The position numbers were made by a program, and so were the translations under genes. A stretch of 14,797 bases of DNA, taken from assembly GCA_934621485.1 (NCBI GenBank), contig CAKTUS010000065.1, positions 1 to 14,797 on the forward strand, read 5' to 3'. The notes below the pieces were generated by a model, which saw only the letters and a list, made by a program, of their open reading frames with translations, had not been told where the DNA came from and made no database searches. The DNA comes from an uncultured Clostridia bacterium. Its GTDB lineage: Bacteria; Bacillota; Clostridia; Christensenellales; Aristaeellaceae. Below are positions 6,478 to 13,256 of the stretch, piece after piece; position 1 is the first letter of the stretch, and every line of letters starts with the position of its first letter.

Positions 6478-7614
6478 TCATCTTTGGGAAAGGAGGGCGT
6501 CGACCGTCTGAACCAAAGCGTCTACCTCTTCCTCCGTATTGTAAATGCCCACGCTGGCCCGGCAGGCTCCGGTATGCAGCGTGCCCAGCCACTGGTGCAT
6601 GGCGGGAGCGCAGTGCAGGCCCGCTCGCAGGGCAAAACCTTTACCGGCCAGCGCGTCGCACAGTTCCCCCGTATCCATGTTGGCGGGCACAAAGCTGACC
6701 ACTCCCACCTTTTCCGCCTCCGGATGCCCCAGCACCCGCATGCCCCGCAGCTGGGCAAGACGCCGGCGCAGCCGCTGCGCCAGTTCGTTTTCATATTGAG
6801 CGATTTCCTCCCGATGACTCAGCGCAAAACGCGATCCCACCATCAGCCCTGCAATGCCAGGCAGATTCACGGTTCCGCTTTCGTAGCGGTCCGGCAATTG
6901 AGCGGGCTGAAGCATGCTTTCGCTTTGAGAGCCCGTTCCCCCAACGATGAGGGGTCGCGGCAGCATCCCACGGCCCAGCACCAGCACCCCGGTTCCATGC
7001 GGGCCCAGGAGTCCTTTGTGACCGGGCATGGCAATCATATCTGCGCCCAAGCTATCCAGGCTTACGTCCAAAATGCCTGCTGTTTGGGCCGCATCCACCA
7101 ACAGGGGAATTCCAAAGGGCTTGACGGCCTGCGACAGTTCCCGCACCGGCTGCACAACGCCGGTCACATTGCTGGCGTGGCACAGCACGCACAAAGCCGT
7201 TTTGGGCGTTATGGCCTGACGGATGCTGTCCGGGGTAATCAAACCCAGGCTGTTAGGGCTGAGAGGGGTAACCCGAACGGCGCCCTCCTGTTCCAGGCCT
7301 TTCAGCACGCGCATCACAGCGTTATGCTCCCCATGAGAACACAGCACTTCGTCTCCCTCATGCAGCGTGCCTCGGATGGCCACGTTCAGCGCCTCGGTAC
7401 AACTAGCAGTAAAAATCACATTTTCCGGCGCAGGAGCGCCAAAAGCCTGCGCCAGCAGTTCACGGCAGTTTTGGATGACGCGTCCGCCGCACAGCGACAG
7501 CCGGTGCCCGGCCCGGCCCGGGTTGCCGCCCAGTTTTTGCAGCGTACCCGCCATGGCCTGCACCACCTTGGGCGGCTTGGGATAGGACGTGGCGGCGTTG
7601 TCTAGATAAATCAT
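6478..7614 (-). CDS. Cysteine desulfurase-like PLP enzyme (EF2568 / TIGR01977 type aminotransferase class V)
   Basis: A 378-residue cytoplasmic PLP enzyme that should take sulfur (or selenium) from cysteine (or selenocysteine), leaving alanine and an enzyme-bound persulfide. Visible elements: the opening MIYLDNAATSYPKP, His97 in SHGEHNA, Asp174 and Gln177 in VDAAQTAG, the PLP-binding Lys200 in MPGHKG, ESGTVN (245-250) and the active-site Cys335 in RAGLHCAP. All key residues are present and the length is normal for the group. ATG at 7614 is preceded by GGGGAGG. No iscU, sufBC or mnm gene adjoins it; the neighbour, divergent across 81 bp, is a DUF3343 protein, a family described as putative Se/S carrier-like. 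That pairing suggests sulfur or selenium trafficking rather than bulk Fe-S assembly. It could also be a selenocysteine lyase; the sequence alone does not decide. Confidence 0.9.
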   Translation of the reverse strand: MIYLDNAATSYPKPPKVVQAMAGTLQKLGGNPGRAGHRLSLCGGRVIQNCRELLAQAFGAPAPENVIFTASCTEALNVAIRGTLHEGDEVLCSHGEHNAVMRVLKGLEQEGAVRVTPLSPNSLGLITPDSIRQAITPKTALCVLCHASNVTGVVQPVRELSQAVKPFGIPLLVDAAQTAGILDVSLDSLGADMIAMPGHKGLLGPHGTGVLVLGRGMLPRPLIVGGTGSQSESMLQPAQLPDRYESGTVNLPGIAGLMVGSRFALSHREEIAQYENELAQRLRRRLAQLRGMRVLGHPEAEKVGVVSFVPANMDTGELCDALAGKGFALRAGLHCAPAMHQWLGTLHTGACRASVGIYNTEEEVDALVQTVDALLSQR

Positions 7615-7636
7615 GGGCAGATTCCTCCCCTATGTT

Positions 7637-7666
7637 TTCACAACCTTGCGGAAGCGTCCGTATACT
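7637..7666 (+). promoter_or_regulatory. Promoter of the DUF3343 gene
   Basis: TTCACA (7637-7642) and TATACT (7661-7666) are spaced by 18 bp, each matching consensus at five of six bases. The start of transcription would fall near 7673, after the ATG at 7669, which supports the later ATG at 7696 as the true start. Confidence 0.6.
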
Positions 7667-7695
7667 GTATGAGGAAGAAAGGGGGAAAAACACCC

Positions 7696-7965
7696 ATGCA
7701 ACAGGAAGTTTTCGGCATTGCGTCCTTCCGTTCCCGCCAACAGGTGCTCAAATTTGAGGGTGCGCTTCGGCGCAGCGGCGTGCGGGTATCGGTGATTACC
7801 ACGCCCCGGGACGTATCCGTGGGCTGCGGGCTGAGCATCCGCTTTGAGCTGGGCGATGCGGGCCGCGTGATAGACGTGTACAATCAGCTTCGGCCTTCCA
7901 ATCTGATCGGCTTTTATCAGGTGCAGCGTGAAAACGGTCAGCGCACTGTAACCCGGCCCCTGTAA
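7696..7965 (+). CDS. DUF3343 protein, putative Se/S carrier-like
   Basis: An 89-residue small cytoplasmic protein. The sequence fits DUF3343: an opening FGIASFRSRQQVLKFEGALR segment, the TTPRDVSVGCGLSIRF block (35-50) with the family's conserved G-C-G and single conserved Cys44, and a closing half ending in GFYQV. The lone cysteine in a conserved loop suits a persulfide or perselenide carrier, but the function is not proven for the family. The ATG at 7696 has AAGGGGG upstream and lies after the predicted transcription start; an in-frame ATG at 7669 does not. It is divergent from the cysteine desulfurase, sharing an 81-bp intergenic region, which suggests joint control and a donor-carrier relation. 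Confidence 0.85.
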   Translation: MQQEVFGIASFRSRQQVLKFEGALRRSGVRVSVITTPRDVSVGCGLSIRFELGDAGRVIDVYNQLRPSNLIGFYQVQRENGQRTVTRPL

Positions 7966-8143
7966 GCCTTCGGCATACCGCCACCCCGCCAAAGGGCGCA
8001 AGTAAGGGAAAAAGAGATTCGACGGATGGCAGGAACAGCGTGCTTCCCATCGTGCCATCAAGCCGTCAGAAGGAGTCTTTTTGTCCATTCGCCGGGCGGC
8101 AAAGCGCGCAGGAAAAAGCTTTATTGCGCAAGGCTCAGTTGTC

Positions 8144-8197
8144 AAAAAAGCCCGCCTGACGGCCTTCTTATCTGCCGAGAACCCGGCGGGCTGTTTT
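8144..8197. terminator. Bidirectional rho-independent terminator-like hairpin
   Basis: AGCCCGCC (8149-8156) pairs with GGCGGGCT (8185-8192); inside lies a second 4-bp stem CGGC/GCCG. On the plus side it is followed by GTTTTC, on the minus side by TTTTTTGAC. It could end the DUF3343 transcript, 180 bp downstream of its stop, and block minus-strand transcription coming from the transposase remnant. Around it, 7966-8433 shows no gene that I can support. Confidence 0.65.
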
Positions 8198-8433
8198 CGC
8201 CGAAGCCAGAAGCAGCCCGTTCGGTAGCCGCGCATAGCAAAAGGAAGGTTGACCCTTGCAAATCAGCCAGGCGATACGGTTTCCATCAGAGGGCTGCCGC
8301 CCTTTCCTTAACACAGGGGTGATTTCCGTAAGAGAGGCAGAAGTTTCGCCTCCAGCTTTGTCCTGACCACAACAGCAAACCGCCTTGGCAGTTTACCGCA
8401 GGAAGAGGGTCAAGTTGGTCCAAAACGTGATCT

Positions 8434-8705
8434 TTATGGCAGGAATTGTACCGTCCATTTCATCAAACGCTGGTTCGGCGTGTCGGTTTTAACCATTTTC
8501 AAGAGAACCGGCAGCCAATAGCAGCATGGAATATGCCTGGTTTGGAATTTCTCCTTCACGCGCGCAGTTCCGCCCACTGATGAATCTGACTCACAGTCCT
8601 GAACCCGCACAGGCTTCCCGGCGTCATGGTTCCGATGGCTTCTGCGATGCCGCTACAGTGTCCGTTGCGCTCCTCGTTGGTCTCTTTTTCCTCAAAGCAC
8701 TCGAT
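8434..8705 (-). pseudogene. Degraded ISAs1-like (H-repeat/DDE) transposase N-terminal fragment
   Basis: Two adjoining minus-strand frames carry successive pieces of one protein. The first (8705-8556) contains LCGFRTVSQIHQWAE, matching the ...CG-x-R-T-x-x-x-I-x-x-WA-E pattern at the end of the N-terminal domain of ISAs1-type transposases. The second (about 8558-8434) reads HIPCCYWLPVLLKMVK, then TDTPNQ and MKWTVQFLP, matching the I-P-C...L-L-K-x-V...N-Q...W segment that follows in the same family. A frameshift near 8556 and a stop at 8434 separate and end them; the catalytic DDE part is absent or unrecognisable. No start codon or ribosome binding site is evident. No terminal inverted repeats could be identified. 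The identification rests on remembered family patterns and needs a search. Confidence 0.55.
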
Positions 8706-8753
8706 TTATATGGTTCTATCCGTCTGCGGAAATTTGATTTCCGTGGGTTTTGC

Positions 8754-8782
8754 TTGACTTTCCATACCTTTTAGGTCATAAT
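8754..8782 (+). promoter_or_regulatory. Promoter of tRNA-Leu
   Basis: TTGACT (8754-8759) and CATAAT (8777-8782) are separated by 17 bp, giving five of six consensus bases in each box. The tRNA begins 10 bp downstream of the -10, which is close to the expected start of transcription. Confidence 0.75.
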
Positions 8783-8792
8783 AGGATACGAT

Positions 8793-8877
8793 GCTGAAAT
8801 GGCGGAATGGCAGACGCGTGAGACTTAAAATCTCTTGTCCGATGGACGTGCGGGTTCGAGTCCCGCTTTCAGCACCA
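8793..8877 (+). tRNA. tRNA-Leu (anticodon UAA), CCA encoded
   Basis: The gene begins GCTGAAA and ends TTTCAGC-A-CCA, a perfect 7-bp acceptor stem with the 3' CCA encoded. The T arm reads GCGGG-TTCGAGT-CCCGC. The anticodon loop is C-T-TAA-A-A with the anticodon at 8826-8828, flanked by GAGA/TCTC; the outermost anticodon-stem pair looks mismatched (T-T). The long variable arm with stem GTCC/GGAC and the D-loop GGCAGACGC confirm a class II tRNA of leucine type. It has its own promoter and terminator and so is a single-gene transcript. Confidence 0.96.
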
Positions 8878-8887
8878 AACCAGAATC

Positions 8888-8931
8888 ATCCGAACCAGTT
8901 TTTCCAAGTCGGAAATGGGTTCGGATTTTTT
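8888..8931 (+). terminator. Rho-independent terminator of tRNA-Leu
   Basis: ATCCGAACC (8888-8896) pairs with GGTTCGGAT (8918-8926), followed directly by a run of T (8926-8931). It begins 10 bp after the tRNA end. Confidence 0.85.
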
Positions 8932-8963
8932 CTCGCCTTTCAATTGAAAAAAGGGGAACACAC

Positions 8964-9061
8964 CAGACCTTGCAGGCAAGGTCTGCGTCCCAAAGGGCTG
9001 CGGTTCCTTAGCATCCTTGCGGAACAAGGATACAGTAGAACGGCCATATTCTCCTATATAG
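8964..9061. repeat. Three consecutive palindromes between tRNA-Leu and the methyltransferase
   Basis: CAGACCTTGC/GCAAGGTCTG (8964-8973 with 8976-8985, 2-nt gap), ATCCTTG/CAAGGAT (9013-9019 with 9025-9031) and the perfect 10-bp palindrome CCTATATAGG (9052-9061) follow one another. They may be a repeat element left by insertion beside the tRNA or part of the control region of the next gene. No gene is seen in 8932-9125. Confidence 0.6.
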
Positions 9062-9125
9062 GGATGTTTTTCATTGAGGAAATATGGTATATTTAACTCA
9101 ACCAATCGGAATTTGGAGGGACAAT

Positions 9126-9779
9126 ATGGCAGACAAAATACAAAACGCTTATGAAACATCAAAAAATATATATGATGGTGTTCTTACTCAAAGAAATCTT
9201 TTCAGCAGGCTGTATATCAAGTTGTTTTGGAGTGGTACGGACGATAATGATATAGCGCGAAAAGTTCTATCATATATTCCTGACGATTTTTCAGGAAATC
9301 TTCTTGATGTTCCAGTTGGAACGGCTGTGTTTACGGAACACAAATGGATTTCCCTAAAGAATGCGCAAATTACTTGTCTTGATTATAGTATGGATATGCT
9401 TGAACAAGCCAGGAAAAGGCTTGATGGTCATGCACATATCAAGTGCGTTCAGGGCGATGTGGGAAGTCTGCAAATGGACAACGAATCCTTTCATATTGTC
9501 GTCAGCATGAATGGGTTTCACGCATTTCCTGATAAGCAAAGAGCATTTCATGAAACATGGCGCGTTTTGAAACCGGGCGGTGATTTCATAGCCTGCTTCT
9601 ATCTCAAAGGGAAATCTAAACGAACAGACTGGCTGGTAGAAAACATTCTTGCAAAGAAAGGGTGGTTTTCCCCGCCGTTCCAGACGGAGGAAGAACTGAA
9701 AGATATCCTTCAGAAACTATATAAAGAAACTGATGTCTACGTTGATGGATCGATGGTATATTTTCATTGCGTGAAGTAA
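9126..9779 (+). CDS. Class I SAM-dependent methyltransferase (Methyltransf_11 type), substrate unknown
   Basis: A 217-residue cytoplasmic methyltransferase. Motif I is LLDVPVGTAVFT (59-70), with DVPVG in place of the common D-x-G-x-G; the acidic end of strand 2 is Asp86 in CLDYSMDML; then QGDVGSL (109-115), the strand-4 region FHIVVSMNGFHAF, and the post-motif VLKPGG (147-152). The N-terminal 45 residues with RLYIKLFW are typical of small stand-alone enzymes of this type. ATG at 9126 is preceded by GGAGGG at 5 nt; the frame extends upstream to 9084 without support. The gene is clearly richer in A+T than its neighbours and stands alone between a tRNA and hairpin-rich DNA, so recent acquisition is likely. 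The acceptor (small molecule, lipid, RNA or protein) cannot be inferred. Confidence 0.88.
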   Translation: MADKIQNAYETSKNIYDGVLTQRNLFSRLYIKLFWSGTDDNDIARKVLSYIPDDFSGNLLDVPVGTAVFTEHKWISLKNAQITCLDYSMDMLEQARKRLDGHAHIKCVQGDVGSLQMDNESFHIVVSMNGFHAFPDKQRAFHETWRVLKPGGDFIACFYLKGKSKRTDWLVENILAKKGWFSPPFQTEEELKDILQKLYKETDVYVDGSMVYFHCVK

Positions 9780-9897
9780 CGCAACGATAATGTATCAGAA
9801 CGATGAATACAACTTCCCGTTTGTTGTATTTGCCCATAACATGGGTCAGGCCAGATATACCGCAACGCAATAAGAAACAGCCCAAGGTACAGAGCAT

Positions 9898-9932
9898 TTT
9901 CACAAATGTTTGAGCAGCCAACATTTGTGAAA
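9898..9932. repeat. 13-bp perfect hairpin
   Basis: TTTCACAAATGTT (9898-9910) pairs with AACATTTGTGAAA (9920-9932) over a 9-nt loop. It has no T-run on either side, so it is not an ordinary terminator, although it lies 119 bp after the methyltransferase stop. Confidence 0.8.
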
Positions 9933-9993
9933 GCGGTCATTTTATGCCCGCTGTTTTCTCGACAAATCAGCCCGATGATTGAAAAACAAGTCA

Positions 9994-10011
9994 CGGAAGC
10001 AGGTGCTTCCG
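9994..10011. repeat. 7-bp hairpin with four-base loop
   Basis: CGGAAGC (9994-10000) pairs with GCTTCCG (10005-10011) around AGGT. It is not followed by T residues. Confidence 0.7.
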
Positions 10012-10044
10012 ATTCAGATTTGGTTTCAGCTGCTGCGCCGCGAA

Positions 10045-10077
10045 GGAACCCGGATATTGATGCGATATCCGGGTTCC
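10045..10077. repeat. 13-bp perfect hairpin
   Basis: GGAACCCGGATAT (10045-10057) pairs with ATATCCGGGTTCC (10065-10077) around TGATGCG. The stem is GC-rich at its base and has no U-tract on either strand. It is the strongest of the three hairpins in this cluster. Confidence 0.8.
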
Positions 10078-10548
10078 CTCTGTAGAATATCGAAAAATCC
10101 ATTCAACGAGTTTGGGGGATGCAAAAGTTGCCAGAGACGGCATACGGGCTCTTTGGGCAATGCTTTCATCGCTTTTAATCCAGCGCTATGGTGAGAAGCT
10201 AATCCTCCTGATTGATGGTGTAAGGCTGCCTTGAACAAGAAACGACCGTACAACCAGAGGGGCGCTGAACCGAGGCTTGTTCTGGCAGGCGCGGCCAGCG
10301 GGTGTGGATTACGACAGCAGCCCAGGATGAAGGCGAATCGAAATGAAAAGCGGGACAAAGCCGTTCCGGCCTCGTCTCCCCCCAACGCAAAAGCAAAGGC
10401 GGGGAAAGCCCGCAACGGTCTTATCCCACTTAAGCGCTCCTTCTTGAACGCAAGTTTTCTGATAAGCGGGGGAATTGTGTCGTGTTCCAGGGCAGCCGTC
10501 AACCGGTTTGGGCGAAGGGGTTGACCGGTCGAGCTGGTTTTTCGGCCC

Positions 10549-11052
10549 TCACCGCTTGTTCCCAGCCTGCAAATAAAGACTGTCCAGCAGGCGAATACCC
10601 GTACCCGTGCGGAAAACGCTCTGCCTCATGCTGGCAATGGCTGATCGGGAAAGGCCGCTTTCATCCGCATTGACCAGGAAATCCGCTTCCAGCAGAATTC
10701 GATTATCCGGGCCGTATACATCCGTATAGGTGTGGTGATGGGCCGCCAGCCAGGAAATCCGCTCTACCATGGGGCGCTCCACAGGCATATCCTCAAAAAA
10801 ACGCTCCACCAGCGGCGGACTTTCCAGCTCCTGATTTTTTCCGTTGGTATTGCCGTATTTTTCCCGGCACAGCGGACAGGCGATATCATGCACAACCGCC
10901 GCCAGTTCCAGCGTCAGCTGGGTTTGGGCGTCCAGCCCCTCCTGCTCTCCAATGGTTTTGGCAAACGCCCACACCTTGAGGAAGTGGTTGACGTCGTGCA
11001 GGTTGCCCTGATAAAAGGCCGTCATCTTTTCAATTGCGGACGCAACAATCAT
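10549..11052 (-). CDS. HD-domain protein (putative metal-dependent phosphohydrolase)
   Basis: A 167-residue cytoplasmic protein with the HD metal-site residues in order: His19 and His23 near the N-terminus (NLHDVNHFLKVW), His55-Asp56 in AAVVHDIA, the His cluster 105-107 (LAAHHHTYTD) and Asp124 in LEADFLVNADE. A Cys pair, C59 and C62, with REKYG follows the HD. Proteins of this size and pattern are usually annotated simply as HD-domain proteins; a nucleotide or phosphate ester is the general substrate class. ATG at 11052 has AAGGAG upstream. It is the last gene of a minus-strand operon, 15 bp after the alkyltransferase gene. No clear terminator follows. Confidence 0.87.
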   Translation of the reverse strand: MIVASAIEKMTAFYQGNLHDVNHFLKVWAFAKTIGEQEGLDAQTQLTLELAAVVHDIACPLCREKYGNTNGKNQELESPPLVERFFEDMPVERPMVERISWLAAHHHTYTDVYGPDNRILLEADFLVNADESGLSRSAIASMRQSVFRTGTGIRLLDSLYLQAGNKR

Positions 11053-11067
11053 GACGTTTTTCTCCTT

Positions 11068-11601
11068 TCAAAGTGCCGTTCCCTTTTGGGGGATGAAGAA
11101 GCCGCGCATATCCGCCCGCTCCAGCTCCAGCAGTTTCACCTTTTTATTGAGGCCGCCCGCATAGCCCGTCAGGCTCCCGCTGGTTCCCACCACCCGGTGG
11201 CAGGGAATGATAATGGAAATTTCGTTATGCCCCACCGCGCCGCCGACAGCCTGGGCCGACATGCGAGCGACGCCCGTTTCCGCCGCAAGCCGCCGGGCAA
11301 TTTCACCATAGGTGATGGTATGGCCGTAGGGGATTTGCAAAAGAATCTTCCACACGGCCTGGCGGAAGGGTGAACCGATGGGGTGCAGCGGCGGCAGAAA
11401 ACCAGGTTCTTTGCCGGAAAAATACATCTCCAGCCAGCGCTTTGCAAGCGTCAGAATCTCCGTTTCCTGTTCCGTATGCTCTGCGGGCAAATGGTCCGCA
11501 AAGTACTTTTCTCCGTCAAACCATAATCCGGTCAGGCCGATTTCATCCGCGGCCAGCAGAATACCGCCCAGCGGCGAATCATAGCGCGATGTAAAGGTCA
11601 T
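11068..11601 (-). CDS. ogt: Methylated-DNA-[protein]-cysteine S-methyltransferase (O6-alkylguanine-DNA alkyltransferase)
   Basis: A 177-residue suicide DNA-repair protein that moves a methyl group from O6-methylguanine (or O4-methylthymine) to its own cysteine. The active site IIPCHRV gives Cys134 with His135 and Arg136; the recognition helix is ARMSAQAVGGAVGHNE, where Asn126 is the conserved hinge residue, although the usual N-P is N-E here. The N-terminal domain (1-85) has the usual RNase H-like pattern and lacks the extra Ada zinc domain. ATG at 11601 has GGAGG upstream. It lies between a membrane protein gene (35 bp upstream) and the HD gene (15 bp downstream), all in one transcript. The symbol ogt is given by family; it is not the fused ada. 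Confidence 0.94.
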   Translation of the reverse strand: MTFTSRYDSPLGGILLAADEIGLTGLWFDGEKYFADHLPAEHTEQETEILTLAKRWLEMYFSGKEPGFLPPLHPIGSPFRQAVWKILLQIPYGHTITYGEIARRLAAETGVARMSAQAVGGAVGHNEISIIIPCHRVVGTSGSLTGYAGGLNKKVKLLELERADMRGFFIPQKGTAL

Positions 11602-11636
11602 AGCCGTTTTCCTCCGTTTTCATTGCTTCGGCGTTT

Positions 11637-12125
11637 TCAAAGAAGGGTGCAGAGCCACGCAGCGGCGGCGCAGACGGGAAGATAGATAACAAAATGCCGG
11701 ATATGCGCTTTCCTGTTATACCCAAACATCTGCGGCCCTACAATGCCTTTCAGTTCCGGATAAAAATGCGGAAAAAAATTGGAGCGGCAAAGCAGGAACC
11801 AGTCAAAAAAGAAGATATCGTAAATCTCCATGCAGTAAAGCATGATGAGGAACCGCACAAAGAATTGAAAAAAGCCGAAATTCTTTCGTATGCCGTCCTC
11901 TGCGGCAAGAACAGCCGCCCCGATGAACAGCAATACGGCGATTCCCTCGATGAGCCAGCCAATGAGATGAGCGCCGGGGAACCGCTCCTTCTTGTCGGGA
12001 ATCGCCGCCAAATTCTCCTTCGGCGCGGAAGAAAAGAACCGCTTATCCTGAATAAACCCAACTGCACCGTACAAAACAAGAAAATAGGCAGCCATCATCA
12101 GTGTTGCAAGAATGGCGATTTCCAT
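11637..12125 (-). CDS. Four-helix integral membrane protein of unknown function
   Basis: A 162-residue protein with hydrophobic segments near residues 3-25, 55-76, 86-110 and 140-161, hence probably four membrane passes. Aromatic residues are frequent around 82-120 (FGFFQFFVRF, then EIYDIFFFDWF). I know of no reaction for proteins like this and see no catalytic or metal-binding motif. ATG at 12125 has AGGAGG 6 nt upstream. It follows the GNAT pseudogene by 23 bp and precedes the alkyltransferase gene by 35 bp, so it belongs to that operon. The label rests only on hydropathy read by eye. Confidence 0.75.
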   Translation of the reverse strand: MEIAILATLMMAAYFLVLYGAVGFIQDKRFFSSAPKENLAAIPDKKERFPGAHLIGWLIEGIAVLLFIGAAVLAAEDGIRKNFGFFQFFVRFLIMLYCMEIYDIFFFDWFLLCRSNFFPHFYPELKGIVGPQMFGYNRKAHIRHFVIYLPVCAAAAWLCTLL

Positions 12126-12148
12126 TTATATCCTCCTATTCGTTCCCA

Positions 12149-12687
12149 TTAGGACGTTTCATAACCCTCATTTGTTTCTTTATGGGAAAGGCGCAGTCTC
12201 ATGATGTCACAGTTCACATCAATACCGTTTATTTTCATATAACCATTGAACGTTCCGACCTTTTCAAACCCAAACCGTTTGTATAGCGCAATCGCTCTTT
12301 CATTGTCACTTCTGACTTCCAAAGAAAGAATTTCTGTTTTGGCTGTCTTTTGGGCAAATTCAATCAGCTGTTCCATAAAACGTGTGCCTATCTGATTCCC
12401 CCACAGCGCTTTTTTACAGATGCGCTTGTCTCCGCTCCATGTGAAAGCCTGGGTTTGGTGAAGCTTGAAAATACCGCTGCGCCAGCAATTTCCTGGTTGC
12501 CCATGGCCACAAGATAAAGCTGTTTGTCTGACTGAAAAATATGTTCCAAATAGTCCCGTTCTTTTTCCGGCGTTATGGAAAGTCCCTCTGCACCGAATGT
12601 CAGATTGTCGGACTCTGCCCCAATGGCTTTGCAGTATTCTAATCATTTTTCTTCATCCAAAGCAACGGCTTTTCTTATTTCTACCAT
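12149..12687 (-). pseudogene. GNAT N-acetyltransferase pseudogene with nonsense and frameshift lesions
   Basis: From ATG at 12687 the frame reads MVEIRKAVALDEEK, then a TGA (12645-12643) where a Trp codon TGG would fit, and continues LEYCKAIGAESDNL up to about 12415. There the run of six A (plus-strand T at 12410-12415) is one base short; adding one A restores the frame to KKALWGNQIGTRFMEQLIEF, the acetyl-CoA-binding part of GNAT proteins, followed by LEVRSDNERAIALYKRFGFE and the usual end. So the protein would be about 179 residues, ordinary for the family. Two independent lesions argue for decay rather than a sequencing error, although a homopolymer error could account for one. It may have been the first gene of the operon running to 10549; the ribosome binding site GAGGA is weak. 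Confidence 0.85.
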
Positions 12688-12744
12688 ATCTGTTATCCTC
12701 GCGGTTTCCGACAGACTGTTGAAAAAAACTGATTGGCCGCCATC

Positions 12745-12843
12745 GCTCGCGAACGGCGTTTTGCTGATTCGCGGGGAAAGTGCTGCGGCATAAGGCTTAT
12801 GGGATCCGCCCCTAAACCCCCGGCAGGAAGCAGCGCCTTCTGC
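12745..12843 (+). repeat. Dispersed repeat, copy B
   Basis: This is the partner of the repeat at 192-293, in inverted orientation. The core 12763-12843 matches at 61 of 81 positions without gaps. In the same reading frame it encodes A-D-S-R-G-K...R-L...A-P-K...A-G...F-C, aligning with the frame of copy A, but a stop lies just upstream (12730-12732). It sits in non-coding DNA between the GNAT pseudogene and the ATC hydrolase-like gene. Confidence 0.75.
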
Positions 12844-12865
12844 CCCCCACTTTTTCAGCGCCCTG

Positions 12866-12892
12866 ATTGGCCTGTTTCATAAGCAGGCCAAT
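12866..12892. repeat. 9-bp perfect hairpin after dispersed repeat copy B
   Basis: ATTGGCCTG (12866-12874) pairs with CAGGCCAAT (12884-12892) around TTTCATAAG. On the plus strand ACCGTTTTC follows, a poor U-tract. It begins 23 bp after the end of copy B. Confidence 0.7.
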
Positions 12893-13256
12893 ACCGTTTT
12901 CAAAATTCAACCCTTTTTTCCTCTATCCTTTGGCTCCAGTTTTCCTCCGCTCAGCTAATCGCAGTCGTTAAGCCAATTGCTGCGCATTCCCCCAAAACTG
13001 TTCCTGCGTTCATAAAAGCACTCTTCTTAAAACAAGAAAGTATTCTGACTGTAAAGCGGGTAATGCCACCTGAATCATCCCACCGTCAGCTTCAGTATAG
13101 CACAGTTTGAGTGGATTATCCAGCGGAGAAAACCCTTGCAGCGTATTGGTTTTGGCGCTATGCACGGCATCTGAGGCCAGGTTCCTTGCAAAGCGGAAAG
13201 AAAGCGCCCAGCCGGTCAAATAAGCTAAACTGGCATTGGGGCAATTCAGGCTACGG

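Larger units (their letters stand above)
9780..10548. other. 769-bp region without a supported gene, rich in inverted repeats
   Basis: No frame here has both a ribosome binding site and a recognisable family; open frames on both strands overlap each other (for example minus 10026-10502 and plus 10231-10524) and look like chance. The region holds several perfect hairpins, listed separately, plus GTCAACC/GGTTGAC (10498-10504 with 10519-10525). It may be the remains of a mobile element or a set of extragenic repeats. Confidence 0.6.
12688..13256. other. 569-bp intergenic region without a supported gene
   Basis: This stretch holds the second copy of the dispersed repeat, a 9-bp hairpin, and otherwise no gene I can support. 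A 69-codon minus-strand frame at 13010-13219 starts with TTG and lacks a ribosome binding site. A minus-strand TGC-TATACT near 13091-13099 resembles an extended -10 but drives nothing recognisable. Confidence 0.6.

Noticed and set aside
6472..7605. A 377-codon open frame on the plus strand
   Set aside because: It lies wholly opposite the cysteine desulfurase, whose motifs are unmistakable; the plus-strand product shows no family pattern and is rich in His, Gln and Arg as antisense frames of GC-rich genes are.
7630..8235. A 201-codon minus-strand frame
   Set aside because: It runs antisense through the DUF3343 gene and its promoter and crosses the terminator hairpin; the DUF3343 gene has promoter, ribosome binding site and family pattern.
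10026..10502. A 158-codon minus-strand frame and an overlapping 97-codon plus-strand frame at 10231-10524
   Set aside because: They overlap each other, have no ribosome binding site, and one runs through the perfect 10045-10077 hairpin; no family pattern is recognisable.
13010..13219. A 69-codon minus-strand frame after the ATC hydrolase-like gene
   Set aside because: It starts with TTG, lacks a ribosome binding site and shows no domain.
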